Shown: positions 1 to 9,090 of the stretch, in pieces
Numbering within the stretch: the stretch's first letter is position 1
Layout of the letters: each line of letters begins with the position of its first letter
Assembly: GCA_019038695.1 (NCBI GenBank)
Contig: JAHOYZ010000004.1
Span: 1-64,000, forward strand
DNA from: Candidatus Zixiibacteriota bacterium
GTDB lineage: Bacteria; Zixibacteria; MSB-5A5; GN15; FEB-12
Direction of reading: 5' to 3'
DNA length: 64,000 nucleotides
Notes under the pieces: model-generated
What the model saw: the letters and a program-made list of their open reading frames with translations, nothing else
What the model was told of the DNA's origin: nothing
Database searches by the model: none
Position numbers and translations under genes: made by a program

Positions 1-137
1 TGTGACTGTCGAAATTCAATTCTCGATAAGGCATTAGGTGTCTCCTTTGTGGGTCGTTGAAAACTCTAGGATACACCTTTTGTCTTTTACACACTTCTAA
101 AGATATTACCGAGTTGTGCAAATTTAGACTACATACC
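1..137. other. Non-coding lead-in, no gene seen
   Basis: No plausible reading frame with a start and ribosome binding site is visible here. The stretch is AT-rich and precedes a well-formed promoter-like element. I see no RNA gene or repeat in it. Confidence 0.4.
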
Positions 138-165
138 TTGACATTCTTGGGCATTCTATTATACT
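138..165 (+). promoter_or_regulatory. Sigma70-type promoter for the M28 peptidase gene
   Basis: TTGACA at 138-143 and TATACT at 160-165 are separated by 16 bases, a close match to the housekeeping consensus. Transcription would begin near 172, giving a leader of about 100 bases before the signal-peptide reading frame that opens near 276. Inferred from sequence only. Confidence 0.5.
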
Positions 166-275
166 GATGTAACCAGCTTTGCAACGACATCATGTCTTTG
201 TAATACAATCGCTACACATCTGATCATTATGTTTTTCAAGGCGTCCGAATATCTACGCCGGAGAGGAAGTGAAAC

Positions 276-3173
276 ATTTTCGCCAAGTCTATTCTTAGGA
301 TAGGGCTACTCATAATAGTTCTGAGTATCTCCGCTAACGCGAACGATGCTTATCGAGTATCGGTTAACAGTCACGAAGATGCAGAGACGCTGTCAAAAGT
401 CGGTGTCAGCCCATTGCTGAGAGTCTCCGGCGGATATCTAGTACTCTGCGCCGAGGAACGATATCCGGACCTGGCCAACTCAGGTCTGTATCATGAACTT
501 GTTGCCTCTGATATTGATCGTACAAAACTCTTATTAGACATGCGCGTTGATTCTGCAAATGTTGGACGATACCCTTTGGTTTTTGAGCAGGGCAATCTCC
601 GGCTGTTTCAGGTAGAAATCTCGGAAGTTGACAAATCACTGAAATGGCCCGGTTTGGCCCCATTGCAAACACATAATTTGAAATTCCTGTACAAAGAACC
701 TCCGACACTGGAAGCTAGGACGACAAAGAATCTTGTAGATCTCAGTGGTCTCATTTCTCAGATAGACACCGATTCCTGCCAATCCTATATGGAGCAGCTT
801 GAAGCATTTGATGGCCGACTGATGGGCACTAGTTCAAACTACGCTTCTCGTGACTGGATTGTGAGCAAACTCCATGACTTTGGCTACGATTCCGTTGTTA
901 CCGATACATTCTGGGCTACAAATTTCTGGGAGTCTCCCCCGGTCCATGCCTTGTGTAACAATGTCATAGCCTACAAAGTAGGCACCGAGTATCCTTTGCA
1001 TCAGATTATCGTCTGTGCCCACAGGGATTCATATCCTCTCTCTTCACCCGGCGCAGACGACGATGGATCTGGTACGACCGCAGTTCTTGAGATAGCCCGC
1101 ATTCTGAAAGACATCGACACCAGGCAGACCTTTGTATTCTGTTTATTAGATGCAGAAGAAACAGGAATCTGGGGAGCATGGAATTATGCTAATCGAGCTT
1201 TCAAAAACCAGGACAGCATAACTCTGGTGCTGAATCTGGATTGCATCTCATATGAGGGGAACTTCGACACCTGTATGCTGTATGGCAATGATGAGGCGTT
1301 TGCATATTCGCAGCTATGGCAGGATCTGGCCGATTCACTATCGATTGGCATTCATGGCATACTTATCAACGACCGTGCAGAGTGGGACGGAGTTGCCTTC
1401 GATCAGCTTGGCTACAACACTATCAGCCTGGGCGAACAGATATATACCTGGGGCATCCACTCCAATCACGATAGCACTGTCTATTGCGACTTCGACTACC
1501 TGGCCAGAATCACCAAAGCGAGTTTGGCCATGGTCTACACCGCCAGCGAAACATATGTTCCGGATCCAATGCTGTTGATTGACTTTCCCAATGATGTTCC
1601 TTCACTCATACTGCCAGGGTCCAGCACTAATCTGGATGTAAACATCACTGGTTATGCAGGTGGTCAAATAAGTCCCGGTTCGGGACAACTGCATTATATT
1701 GTTGATGATGAGAGTTATGCCTCGGTGGTTATGACCCATCTGTCCGGAGACTCGTATCAGGCTACATTTCCTCCTTTTCCGAATTTGAGCAGAGTACAAT
1801 TCTATCTGACGGGACAGGAATCAGGTGGTGCGACAATCTATGCCGGCAGTCAAACCAGTCCATTCTATGCCTGCGCAGCGGTTGATGAAACAGTTATTTT
1901 TCATGACAATTTCGAGTCCAATCTTGGATGGTACAAATCAAGCACTTCCTCAAGTGGGAACTGGGCTCGGACTAAAGGAGGAGGTTACGGATATTACGGA
2001 CAGGCTCCCACCGACTACGATCAATCAGGGTACTGCTATTTCACCGGTCCCGAGCAATCATCCTGGGCCCATAGTGACATTGACGACGGTACTACGAGCC
2101 TGAGATCCCCGGTTCTCGATGCCACCGAGGGAGTCACCCTGGTTGAATATGCGCGATGGTATAGTAACAATACGGGTAACAATCCTTATGCCGATATCTT
2201 CGAAGTCAAAATATCAAATGATAATGGGTACAATTTTGCTCATGTCGCGACCATCGGACCGGTTGAATACTCATCTGGCGGGTGGTTTATACATAAGTAC
2301 TGGGTGAGTGACTATGTAACACCAAGTGACCAGATTCGGCTTCAGTTTGAGGCATCTGATCTTGGAGATGACTCCGAAGTTGAGGCGGCCATTGATGCGG
2401 TTCGGCTATTCCGTTATTCAAGTGGACCTGATGTATTGATCGAAACCGAAAGTCTCCCCGATTGGACGGCGAACCATCCTTATGGACAACAACTGAATTA
2501 CAGTGGTGGATATGGGGTTGTCTCCTGGACCGACCAAAACAACGATCTTGAGAGCACTGGCTTGTCTCTCTCATCTGTGGGTCTGCTTTCTGGAGTGCCT
2601 GTATCTGATGGCCTAATCAGTTTTACGGCTAAGGCGACTGATGGGATAGGGCGGACGGATACTATAACACTCTCCCTTCAAATTAACCCACAACTGCTAA
2701 TAGACACTACCAATCTGATCAGTCCACAGATTGGAAAAGAATACTCCGCCCAGTTGATGACAGTCGGAGGGACAGGCGTTCAAACATGGACAGATCGCGA
2801 TGACGACCTTCCGGGGACCGGCCTTGCCTTGTCGTCTGATGGTAATCTTCATGGAATACCATTAGATACAGGATTTGTTAGTTTTGTTGCCCAGGTGGAG
2901 GATGAAATCGGTGCGATTGACAACAAGATATATGACTTGCATGTCTATCCCCAGTTTATCTGCGGCGACGTCGATGGTGATACCGACGGCCCGAACATCG
3001 CGGATCTGACATATCTGGTGGCATATCTTTTTAACGGAGGACCGCCACCACTGGTTCTTGTGGCAGGCAATATAGATGGCATCACCGGTCCGGGGGGAAA
3101 GATAGATATTTCTGACCTCACCTCCCTTGTCGCTTATCTATTCACTGGAGGTTCCGAGCCAGTATGTGAATAA
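276..3173 (+). CDS. Secreted M28-family zinc aminopeptidase with He_PIG-like and dockerin-like domains
   Basis: An exported zinc peptidase. The core shows the M28 pattern: HRD near codon 203 (counted from 414), ADDDGSG shortly after, then DAEETG and a downstream His-rich loop. A MAM-like beta-sandwich follows (about residues 500-670), then two putative-Ig (He_PIG-like) domains ending around 850. The C-terminus carries two dockerin-like repeats ([16 protein letters not shown] and [15 protein letters not shown]). The first standard start codon in frame is TTG 414, but the frame is open upstream and encodes a clear signal peptide (GLLIIVLSISANAND at about 303-347). The only candidate start with a Shine-Dalgarno-like AGAGGAAG is ATT 276. 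Alternatively, removing one T from the run at 277-280 would join a GTG at 269 to this frame (MKHFAKSILRIG). A strong hairpin follows the stop. Function class is secure; the substrate is unknown. Confidence 0.85.
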   Translation: MFAKSILRIGLLIIVLSISANANDAYRVSVNSHEDAETLSKVGVSPLLRVSGGYLVLCAEERYPDLANSGLYHELVASDIDRTKLLLDMRVDSANVGRYPLVFEQGNLRLFQVEISEVDKSLKWPGLAPLQTHNLKFLYKEPPTLEARTTKNLVDLSGLISQIDTDSCQSYMEQLEAFDGRLMGTSSNYASRDWIVSKLHDFGYDSVVTDTFWATNFWESPPVHALCNNVIAYKVGTEYPLHQIIVCAHRDSYPLSSPGADDDGSGTTAVLEIARILKDIDTRQTFVFCLLDAEETGIWGAWNYANRAFKNQDSITLVLNLDCISYEGNFDTCMLYGNDEAFAYSQLWQDLADSLSIGIHGILINDRAEWDGVAFDQLGYNTISLGEQIYTWGIHSNHDSTVYCDFDYLARITKASLAMVYTASETYVPDPMLLIDFPNDVPSLILPGSSTNLDVNITGYAGGQISPGSGQLHYIVDDESYASVVMTHLSGDSYQATFPPFPNLSRVQFYLTGQESGGATIYAGSQTSPFYACAAVDETVIFHDNFESNLGWYKSSTSSSGNWARTKGGGYGYYGQAPTDYDQSGYCYFTGPEQSSWAHSDIDDGTTSLRSPVLDATEGVTLVEYARWYSNNTGNNPYADIFEVKISNDNGYNFAHVATIGPVEYSSGGWFIHKYWVSDYVTPSDQIRLQFEASDLGDDSEVEAAIDAVRLFRYSSGPDVLIETESLPDWTANHPYGQQLNYSGGYGVVSWTDQNNDLESTGLSLSSVGLLSGVPVSDGLISFTAKATDGIGRTDTITLSLQINPQLLIDTTNLISPQIGKEYSAQLMTVGGTGVQTWTDRDDDLPGTGLALSSDGNLHGIPLDTGFVSFVAQVEDEIGAIDNKIYDLHVYPQFICGDVDGDTDGPNIADLTYLVAYLFNGGPPPLVLVAGNIDGITGPGGKIDISDLTSLVAYLFTGGSEPVCE

Positions 3174-3201
3174 CCCATTCATCCAGATATGGTAGCAAGC
3201 C

Positions 3202-3237
3202 AAATCGGCCACCCTTCATATTGAGGGTGGCCGATTT
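3202..3237. terminator. Perfect 14-bp hairpin, likely bidirectional terminator
   Basis: AAATCGGCCACCCT (3202-3215) pairs exactly with AGGGTGGCCGATTT (3224-3237) across an 8-base loop. It lies between the convergent stops of the M28 gene and the dockerin-like gene. The U-tract is short on both strands, so termination is likely but not certain. Confidence 0.6.
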
Positions 3238-3343
3238 CTTGCCCGATTCTCTGTAGACATTTGCGAACCATAGAGCTCTATAGATTGGTGCAGGAGTCGG
3301 GCGATCTTCCCACAACCAGTACACTCGTTTTCTTAGTCCTCGA

Positions 3344-4663
3344 CTACTCCCCTATCGAACACGGTGTCGGAGCATCGCCTCCGGTAAACAGATAGGCAAC
3401 AAGGGAGGTAAGGTCAGAGACGTTGATTCCCGGCGGATCACCAGCTGAATCAATGTCAGCCTCTTCGTAACAATATGGCGGTGCCCCTCCAGTAAACATG
3501 TATGCAACCAGTTTGGTCAAGTCCGCCACATTGACATCATCAAAACGATCATAATCAAAGTTACCGGCGAGATCGCGGCAGCAGACCCACTGTGGGTCCA
3601 CACAAGTGCATTCGACATACGGACCACCTTCTTCAAGCAGGTTGGCATCATCCCAGTTGATCACACAATCGCCATTGACATCCGCGTTCCATGGACAAGG
3701 TATCGGCGGACTACCAAAATGTATATATTCGACAAGCATAGCCAATTCACTGATGTCAGAGAAACCGTCGCCATCAAGATCACCCGGAATTATGGGGAGA
3801 CAGCCCGGCAAAACAGTAACCGTCCCATCCAAAATAACAACAAGGCTGGTATCCAGACTCACCACTACAATATCTTCAATCAAGATGGAGTCACAATCCT
3901 CAGTTCCCATCGGGATTCGTTGCCAGTTGAGACACTCTTCGCCAGCCCATTGAGTACAGATAAAACACGAGGTGTCCGGGATAGTGTCATAGGTGAGGCC
4001 AATCGTATTACCCCAGGGATCGGAAAAACTGAAGTGGTCCATGGGGGGGTAGACAATAATCACGTTGACGATCTCCCCTTCGGGATCAACAGGATCAGCC
4101 AAAATGTCGAAGGGAATCTTAATAAGACTGCCACCCTGCTGAGGATAAATACCGGGCACTGTGGGCGGGGATATCATGTTGGCTATCCCAGCCACATTTA
4201 CGTCCGTTCCCATACCGGATATTGATCGTGCATCCACCCACTGCCAGCCCGAGGTTAGAGTGCCTGTCGTATCGAAAGCGGCAGCAGAGATTTCGTTGGT
4301 GTCAATCGTGAACCAGTCCCACGAATCATATGGGCTGACCAAAAGGGATTCTACACAGTCCGGTCCAGACCAAGTCAGACATTGCCAATAGCTCGTATCA
4401 ACAACTGTAGTAACGTCAAGCTGAAAGGTAATTACATCCGGCCGGTCCAGCATAAGCCACATCGCAAATCCGGCTACCGTATCCACATTGTTGTCCAATT
4501 TTATCGTCAGCATCCCTTCGCCGTCGGTGGAACTGACGGTCATGTCGAGCACCTCAACAACCAACTCCGGCTGGGCCGCAACTGATCCAGTGGTGACAAT
4601 CAACGCCCCCGCAATCATCAATACGAATGGAAAAAACCTCAAGGGACCAAAGTTCACACGCAT
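3344..4663 (-). CDS. Secreted protein with cohesin-like N-domain and two dockerin-like repeat pairs
   Basis: A 439-residue exported protein with a signal peptide (residues 1-30, ending VAAQ). The N-terminal half begins VVEVLDMTVSSTDGEG and resembles the beta-sandwich of cohesin-like proteins; this is a weak resemblance. The C-terminal third carries an acidic GDLDGDGFSD loop with ISELAMLVEYIHFG and a second pair containing VADLTKLVAYMFTGG and [15 protein letters not shown], the same dockerin-like module as in the neighbouring M28 protein. A GGAGG ribosome binding site lies 6 bases before ATG 4663. No enzymatic motif is visible. A structural or binding role at the cell surface is an inference. 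Confidence 0.75.
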   Translation of the reverse strand: MRVNFGPLRFFPFVLMIAGALIVTTGSVAAQPELVVEVLDMTVSSTDGEGMLTIKLDNNVDTVAGFAMWLMLDRPDVITFQLDVTTVVDTSYWQCLTWSGPDCVESLLVSPYDSWDWFTIDTNEISAAAFDTTGTLTSGWQWVDARSISGMGTDVNVAGIANMISPPTVPGIYPQQGGSLIKIPFDILADPVDPEGEIVNVIIVYPPMDHFSFSDPWGNTIGLTYDTIPDTSCFICTQWAGEECLNWQRIPMGTEDCDSILIEDIVVVSLDTSLVVILDGTVTVLPGCLPIIPGDLDGDGFSDISELAMLVEYIHFGSPPIPCPWNADVNGDCVINWDDANLLEEGGPYVECTCVDPQWVCCRDLAGNFDYDRFDDVNVADLTKLVAYMFTGGAPPYCYEEADIDSAGDPPGINVSDLTSLVAYLFTGGDAPTPCSIGE

Positions 4664-4890
4664 TGTTTACCTCCATGCATGGTTTGGCGGTTCTACTATT
4701 GCGGGCGAAAAACGACTACAACAGCAGTAATTGTGAATCTTCTAAACTGTCCCTTAACTCAGGCTACTATAGACAACCTATTCTGGACAAATGATGAGAA
4801 CAAAATTGCTGTTTCATATACAGCTACTTAATCAATTTACGAAAAAAGGTTCGTTTGTCAAGCGAAACAAGGTAAAACCCGGCTGCCGGA

Positions 4891-5223
4891 TCATTCCTCC
4901 AGCCAACTCAGCCTGTCGGCTCCTCGGTCTGAGAGAAAATGGTAATGAAGATGGTCTATCTCCTGGCAATATCCATTGTTGATAATCACCCGAAAATGAT
5001 CTGACAAACCCAGCTTGTCGGCAATCATCTTGACCTTAGTGTTCAGCATTGATAGTACAACTGCATCGGTCTCATAGAAATTATGTGTTACAGTCTTCGG
5101 AATGATTAGCAAATGCACCTGCGCCCGAGGATGGTGATCGGCGATGACGATAACTTCGTCGTCCTCATGAAAAATCTTTGCCGGTATTTCCCGTCGAATT
5201 ATACGCTCAAATATAGTAGCCAT
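4891..5223 (-). CDS. HIT-family (histidine triad) nucleotide-binding protein
   Basis: A 110-residue protein that matches the full length of the HIT family. The N-terminus (TIFERIIRREIPAKIFHEDD) and the central HHPRAQVHLLIIPK are typical of HINT-type nucleoside phosphoramidate hydrolases. The histidine triad is the H-L-H-Y-H-F-L segment near residue 93. Family members hydrolyse adenosine phosphoramidates; the natural substrate here is not known. It is monocistronic between secretome genes and its ATG lacks a strong ribosome binding site. Identification of the family is firm. Confidence 0.88.
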   Translation of the reverse strand: MATIFERIIRREIPAKIFHEDDEVIVIADHHPRAQVHLLIIPKTVTHNFYETDAVVLSMLNTKVKMIADKLGLSDHFRVIINNGYCQEIDHLHYHFLSDRGADRLSWLEE

Positions 5224-5737
5224 GTAGCAACTATACAGCCCACTGCTAACCAGGGCAATACCAATATTGATGTTGTAGCGCTAATGACATCGTTTCGTCC
5301 ATCGCATATCCTGCGCCCAATGCGAAGCGAGAACGAGCCACAATGCGGAAAAGTTTTCCTGTGTGTGTTAAATGTTTTTTTCTTTGAAATGGAACCAACT
5401 TCGCATTGCATGTGTACGATAAGTCAGGATGGAGATTTGGGTAAACGCAGCAAGCACCTTGAAACAGTGTGGTAATGTACAGACAGGGTCCGACGTTAAT
5501 CGGATAGTGCAGAAAGGCCTTGACAATTTGCGGATCTGTTTGTAGTATACTCATACCCCACCGGTAAATGAGAACCTTCGATTGCACATTAATAACGTTA
5601 AGCGCATATGATTGCGTTTACTGTAGAATAGAATTTTCGCATTTCGGATGAATGAACGCGACCGGCAGATGTCAATGGATTGATTTGGTCAATGCCGATC
5701 GCAGAAAGTCACTCACAGCCCGAGGAGGTGAACTTAG
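5224..5737. other. Intergenic region, 514 bases, only a promoter candidate
   Basis: Short frames on both strands lack coding character and ribosome binding sites, so I call no gene. The only signals I can support are the promoter-like element near 5520 and the GAGGAGGTG ribosome binding site just before 5738. Confidence 0.4.
5520..5548 (+). promoter_or_regulatory. Promoter-like element upstream of the sorted secreted protein
   Basis: TTGACA at 5520-5525 is followed after 17 bases by TAGTAT (5543-5548); an alternative TATACT lies at 5546-5551 with an over-long 20-base spacer. It would give a leader of about 180 bases to the gene at 5738. Moderate support only. Confidence 0.35.
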
Positions 5738-6559
5738 ATGAAACGCTCAAACATGCTGGTGATCATTACGATCATATTGCTGGCGCCTTCGCTGGTCTTT
5801 GCAGCAGCGGCCAACAACTTCATGGCTGGCAAAGCTGTCTCAAAAGACGCCAGTACGATAGTAATACCGCTAAGTATTACTAACGAAGCCAATCTGGCAG
5901 GAATCGATATTCCACTACAGTTCTCGGAGGGCGTTACGTTGAAAGCGGTAACGTTTGAGAACACACGGACGGAGTATTTTGATCTGAAGCTTGCCAATAT
6001 CAACAATGATAACAATACGGTTGTTATTGGTCTACTTCCGCAGATGACTCCTACTTTCAAGCCCACCCTGGCCGCTGGAACTGGTCCAGTAGCCAACCTG
6101 GTCTTCGAAATTAACGATGTCAATGTGGATGAAATCAAGCTTGATGCCATAGTACTGAGGGACCCGGGGCACACGCTGTGCTATGTGTACCAGGACAAGG
6201 TGGCCGGAACTACGCAAATGCGTATGGAACGGCCGGAGTTCGAAACTGTAACCGTGGCTCTGTCAAATGTGGCTCCGGATTCTCCGGATATGCCCACAAA
6301 ATTCAGCCTGGGTCAAAACTACCCTAACCCATACAACCCAACTACAATGATCGCTTACGATGTGCCCTCGGCATCCCATGTGACATTGTCGGTGTTCAAT
6401 GTCCTGGGGCAGGAAGTTGCTACCCTCGTTGATATGGACAAGGAAGCTGGTTCCTATCAGGTCGAATTCGATGGATCAGGTATCGCAAGTGGTGTGTACT
6501 TCTATCGCATCTCTGCCGACAACTTCTCCCAGACCAAAAAGATGGTTTTGGTGAAGTAA
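5738..6559 (+). CDS. Secreted protein with cohesin-like domain and T9SS type A sorting domain
   Basis: A 273-residue exported protein. A signal peptide covers residues 1-24 (ending VFAAAA). Residues 30-150 form a cohesin-like beta-sandwich (STIVIPLSITNEANLAGIDIPLQFS resembles the cohesin strand pattern). The last 85 residues are a type IX secretion C-terminal sorting domain: FSLGQNYPNPYNPTT, then VTLSVFNVLGQEV, SGVYFYRIS and a basic-hydrophobic KKMVLVK end. GAGGAGGTG lies nine bases before ATG 5738 and a strong terminator follows. A cohesin-like partner for the dockerin-like proteins nearby is an attractive inference, but the match is by pattern only. Confidence 0.8.
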   Translation: MKRSNMLVIITIILLAPSLVFAAAANNFMAGKAVSKDASTIVIPLSITNEANLAGIDIPLQFSEGVTLKAVTFENTRTEYFDLKLANINNDNNTVVIGLLPQMTPTFKPTLAAGTGPVANLVFEINDVNVDEIKLDAIVLRDPGHTLCYVYQDKVAGTTQMRMERPEFETVTVALSNVAPDSPDMPTKFSLGQNYPNPYNPTTMIAYDVPSASHVTLSVFNVLGQEVATLVDMDKEAGSYQVEFDGSGIASGVYFYRISADNFSQTKKMVLVK

Positions 6560-6632
6560 GAATCTGCCTACTTTGGAATTATTGTTGAAGCGATTCCAAT
6601 CATAGGCTCGTATAAGCTACTTTCGTCGACGA

Positions 6633-6670
6633 AAGCCCTGGCTGTTAGCCACAGCAGGGCTTCTTTTTTT
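6633..6670 (+). terminator. Rho-independent terminator
   Basis: AAGCCCTG (6633-6640) pairs with CAGGGCTT (6655-6662), with additional inner GCTG/CAGC pairing, followed by TTCTTTTTTT. It lies 73 bases after the sorted secreted protein. Confidence 0.85.
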
Positions 6671-7100
6671 ATCATATGTGTGGTAACTTTTATCAGGAAG
6701 CTGTGATCTGTATTTCGTAAGTCTGGCCTGACCTCCCTGACAGATATCGACATTTCTTGCGTCATTCCAAGTTCTGCGCTGATCCCGCCACACATCCTGC
6801 GCCCATACGACACTTAACACATACTCCGAGAATTACTGATCCCGACAATCTCCTGTGCGATAGTAAGATTCGGCATTGGCGCTAGTATTGGCACGGTATT
6901 TGTTTACAATATTGATAGTCGGAGAAACGACGTAAGCTGACAGTCCGCAACCCGTCGGCTTGCCGGAAAGACATGAGCAGTATTTCTTGGCGGTTAGGCT
7001 GTTCAATGAGTTCTCCGTCTGGTGAGGAGAGAGAGGTCTCGATGAGAGTTGGGACCTTTTTCTTATGCCTTTTTCCGAACTCACAGAAGCTGGAGAACTC
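6671..7100. other. Convergent intergenic region, nothing assignable
   Basis: About 430 bases between a terminator and the stop of the minus-strand PP-loop gene. Short frames of 60-83 codons occur, but none has a ribosome binding site, conserved motif or plausible composition. No RNA fold or repeat that I can name. Confidence 0.4.
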
Positions 7101-8132
7101 TTAGCGGATGATCAGTTTCTCAATGTCGCTGTCGCTAGCGGGTGCAACAGTACAAACTCGACCCTTCCCCTCTTCCCCAATTGTCACGTCTACCTCAGAT
7201 TCGCCTCTGCCCGAACTATAGCGCACCGTAACTGCAGCAGCAATTTCGATATTCTCCTCACTTGCATTACCAATCAACAGCGTAAGCGGCGAACCCCATT
7301 CAAGAGCCTCCATTTTGAAATAATGAGGGCGCATGCAGGACAGGATCGAATTGTTGTCCTGTTCGTTGCGTCCAACAACAATTTTGGTATTTTCATCGAG
7401 TCGAAAATGTCGCCCGAACCGTAAGAGATTGAGATCGTCGAAATCAATGTTCTCGCTGTGCGCCAGCAAATCGCGCAACCTGCACGAATAATTAGCATCG
7501 GTTAGCAAACACCCCGAAGCCGGATTGGGATAATCCTTCAACCCGAACTCAGCGGCCAGTTCCATCTGCCGTTTGCGACTACGCCCCTGGATCGCCTCAA
7601 GTTGTTCACGATCAATCAGACCACTAAGCTCAACATCGGTGGGCGGAAGCAGTTTTGCTGAGAGTGGACGCAGTAATTTCCCTTTCAAACCTGATTTGTT
7701 CGCCACTAGATTCAACTTGTCGCGTACTTGCGACATGGGCCGCTGGCCCATGACCTCGCCGGTAATAATGAAGTCGGCTCCAACCATCTTCATCAGTTCG
7801 TGCGCCTCATTGAGCATCAATATCCGACAGTCGGTACAGGGGTTCATGTTTTTCCCCCGACCATGTTTGGGGTTGATTACAATATCGACGAACTTCTGCC
7901 CCAGATGCATCAGCTTCACATTGAACCCAAACTTCTCCGCCGCAGGGTAGGGATTTGATCCGCAGGATGAACGATCCCCCAGATCACAGCCAAAATGTGT
8001 CATAAACGTTATCGCAGTAACTTCGATGTCCTGACGTAGCATTAGGAGTATTGCCAGGGCTGAATCAAGCCCTCCTGAGAAGAGAGCAATGGCGTGGCCA
8101 CGTTTTGGAGTGTGTTGTTCATTCACCGTCAA
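7101..8132 (-). CDS. PP-loop ATPase, ThiI/MnmA-like tRNA sulfurtransferase candidate
   Basis: An adenylating PP-loop enzyme. The N-terminal ALFSGGLDSALA is the pyrophosphatase loop, followed by a MnmA/ThiI-like Rossmann core containing CTDCRILML and TGEVMGQRPMSQ. The last 100 residues (from LLRFGRHFRLDENTKIVVGRNEQDN) match the DUF814/NFACT-R-like tail that accompanies this ThiI-like subfamily. Such proteins are expected to activate a tRNA uridine for sulfur transfer, but this subfamily is less well characterised than MnmA or ThiI. The open frame reaches a TTG at 8159. I prefer TTG 8132 because GAGGAA precedes it. The gene is divergent from mlaE. Confidence 0.72.
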   Translation of the reverse strand: MTVNEQHTPKRGHAIALFSGGLDSALAILLMLRQDIEVTAITFMTHFGCDLGDRSSCGSNPYPAAEKFGFNVKLMHLGQKFVDIVINPKHGRGKNMNPCTDCRILMLNEAHELMKMVGADFIITGEVMGQRPMSQVRDKLNLVANKSGLKGKLLRPLSAKLLPPTDVELSGLIDREQLEAIQGRSRKRQMELAAEFGLKDYPNPASGCLLTDANYSCRLRDLLAHSENIDFDDLNLLRFGRHFRLDENTKIVVGRNEQDNNSILSCMRPHYFKMEALEWGSPLTLLIGNASEENIEIAAAVTVRYSSGRGESEVDVTIGEEGKGRVCTVAPASDSDIEKLIIR

Positions 8133-8246
8133 TGTTTCCTCAGATCGCCTATGTACCAATCATACAACACAGACATTTCAATCCATCCCAAAAACTCATG
8201 GGTGCCAATATAAGTGATCCTCACCTATCACCCAAGGCCTTTTGCC

Positions 8247-8275
8247 TTGACTTGAGTCTACAGGCCGCCTATATA
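8247..8275 (+). promoter_or_regulatory. Sigma70-type promoter for mlaE-mlaF-mlaD
   Basis: TTGACT (8247-8252) and TATATA (8270-8275) are spaced 17 bases. The -35 is embedded in TTTTGCCTTGACTTGAG (8240-8256), which recurs exactly before rplU. Transcription near 8282 would leave only about 26 bases before the proposed mlaE start at 8308. Confidence 0.6.
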
Positions 8276-8307
8276 GCGCGGGAGTACAAATGTAAGGATA
8301 AAAGACC

Positions 8308-9090
8308 ATTTTTACCGCTATCAACAACTGGCTAAAACATTTCGCACACGAGTTACAGGGCCAGTTCTTCTTTGCTCTGAAAGCCGTAGCGGCGATATTC
8401 AGTCGGCCGTTTTACTTGACCGAGACCATCGAACAGATGCATTACGTTGGAGTGGGGTCCGTGTATCTCGTGGTCCTGACCGGTGTTTTTGCCGGCCAGG
8501 GTTTTGCGCTGGCTTTCTCGGCCGAGTTGGCTGATTTTGGCGCCAAGAATTACCTCGGCCGCATCATGGCTATTGCTATTATTCGCGAGTTGGGACCGGT
8601 TCTAGCGGGACTGATGGTCGCTGCCAGGGTAGCCGCCGGCATAACGGCGGAAATCGGTGCCATGAAATCATCCAACCAGATAGACGCCATGGTTGCCTTT
8701 GGCGTTGATCCGATGAAGAAACTGGTTGTGCCTCGCCTGATTGCTTTAGTTATGATGCTGCCGGTTTTAACTGTCATCTGTGATTTCATCTCCCTTTTGG
8801 GAGGATGGGTCATCGCTCACTTCATAGCACACGTAACCACAACCATGTACTGGTCAGCGGTGCGGGAACGGCTGACTTTCGGCAACCTGTTCATCGGTCA
8901 GCTCAAACCAGTTGTCTTCTCCTTTATTATAGCCTTCATCGCCTGTTATAAGGGGTTCACGTCGGTAGGGGGCACCAAGGGTGTTGGCCGGGCCACCACC
9001 GAGTCCGTGGTGCTTTCATCAATTACTATCCTGGTTGTGAACTTCTTCATTACCAAGATCGTTTTCTCCGTCATCAAAGGCTATTTATGA
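8308..9090 (+). CDS. mlaE: MlaE-type ABC transporter permease
   Basis: Permease of an MCE-type lipid transporter of the inner membrane. Hydrophobic segments and the conserved IIRELGPVLAGLMVAARV and AAGITAEIGAMK region identify the MlaE (DUF140) family, with YKGF(T)SVGGTKGVGRATTESVV near the end. The first standard start codon (TTG 8416) would delete the N-terminal amphipathic helix. The frame is open back to 8302 and encodes NNWLKHFAHELQGQFFFALK, normal for the family. ATT 8308, with AAGGA nine bases upstream and a promoter 33 bases upstream, gives 260 residues, the usual length. The stop overlaps mlaF by four bases (ATGA), so the three mla genes form an operon. Confidence 0.88.
   Translation: MFTAINNWLKHFAHELQGQFFFALKAVAAIFSRPFYLTETIEQMHYVGVGSVYLVVLTGVFAGQGFALAFSAELADFGAKNYLGRIMAIAIIRELGPVLAGLMVAARVAAGITAEIGAMKSSNQIDAMVAFGVDPMKKLVVPRLIALVMMLPVLTVICDFISLLGGWVIAHFIAHVTTTMYWSAVRERLTFGNLFIGQLKPVVFSFIIAFIACYKGFTSVGGTKGVGRATTESVVLSSITILVVNFFITKIVFSVIKGYL

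Noticed and set aside
4731-4748. TTGTGAATCTTCTAAACT upstream of the 3.3-4.6 kb gene
   Set aside because: Second half too degenerate, and the target is a secreted structural protein unrelated to the sulfate genes.
5300-6810. ATCCTGCGCCCA shared between 5308 and 6787 as a repeat element
   Set aside because: The shared stretch is only about 12 bases with diverged flanks, so it could be chance.
6950-7030. Possible riboswitch-like fold downstream of the PP-loop gene
   Set aside because: Some complementary segments exist, but no conserved core of a known riboswitch could be matched and the region lies between convergent gene ends.
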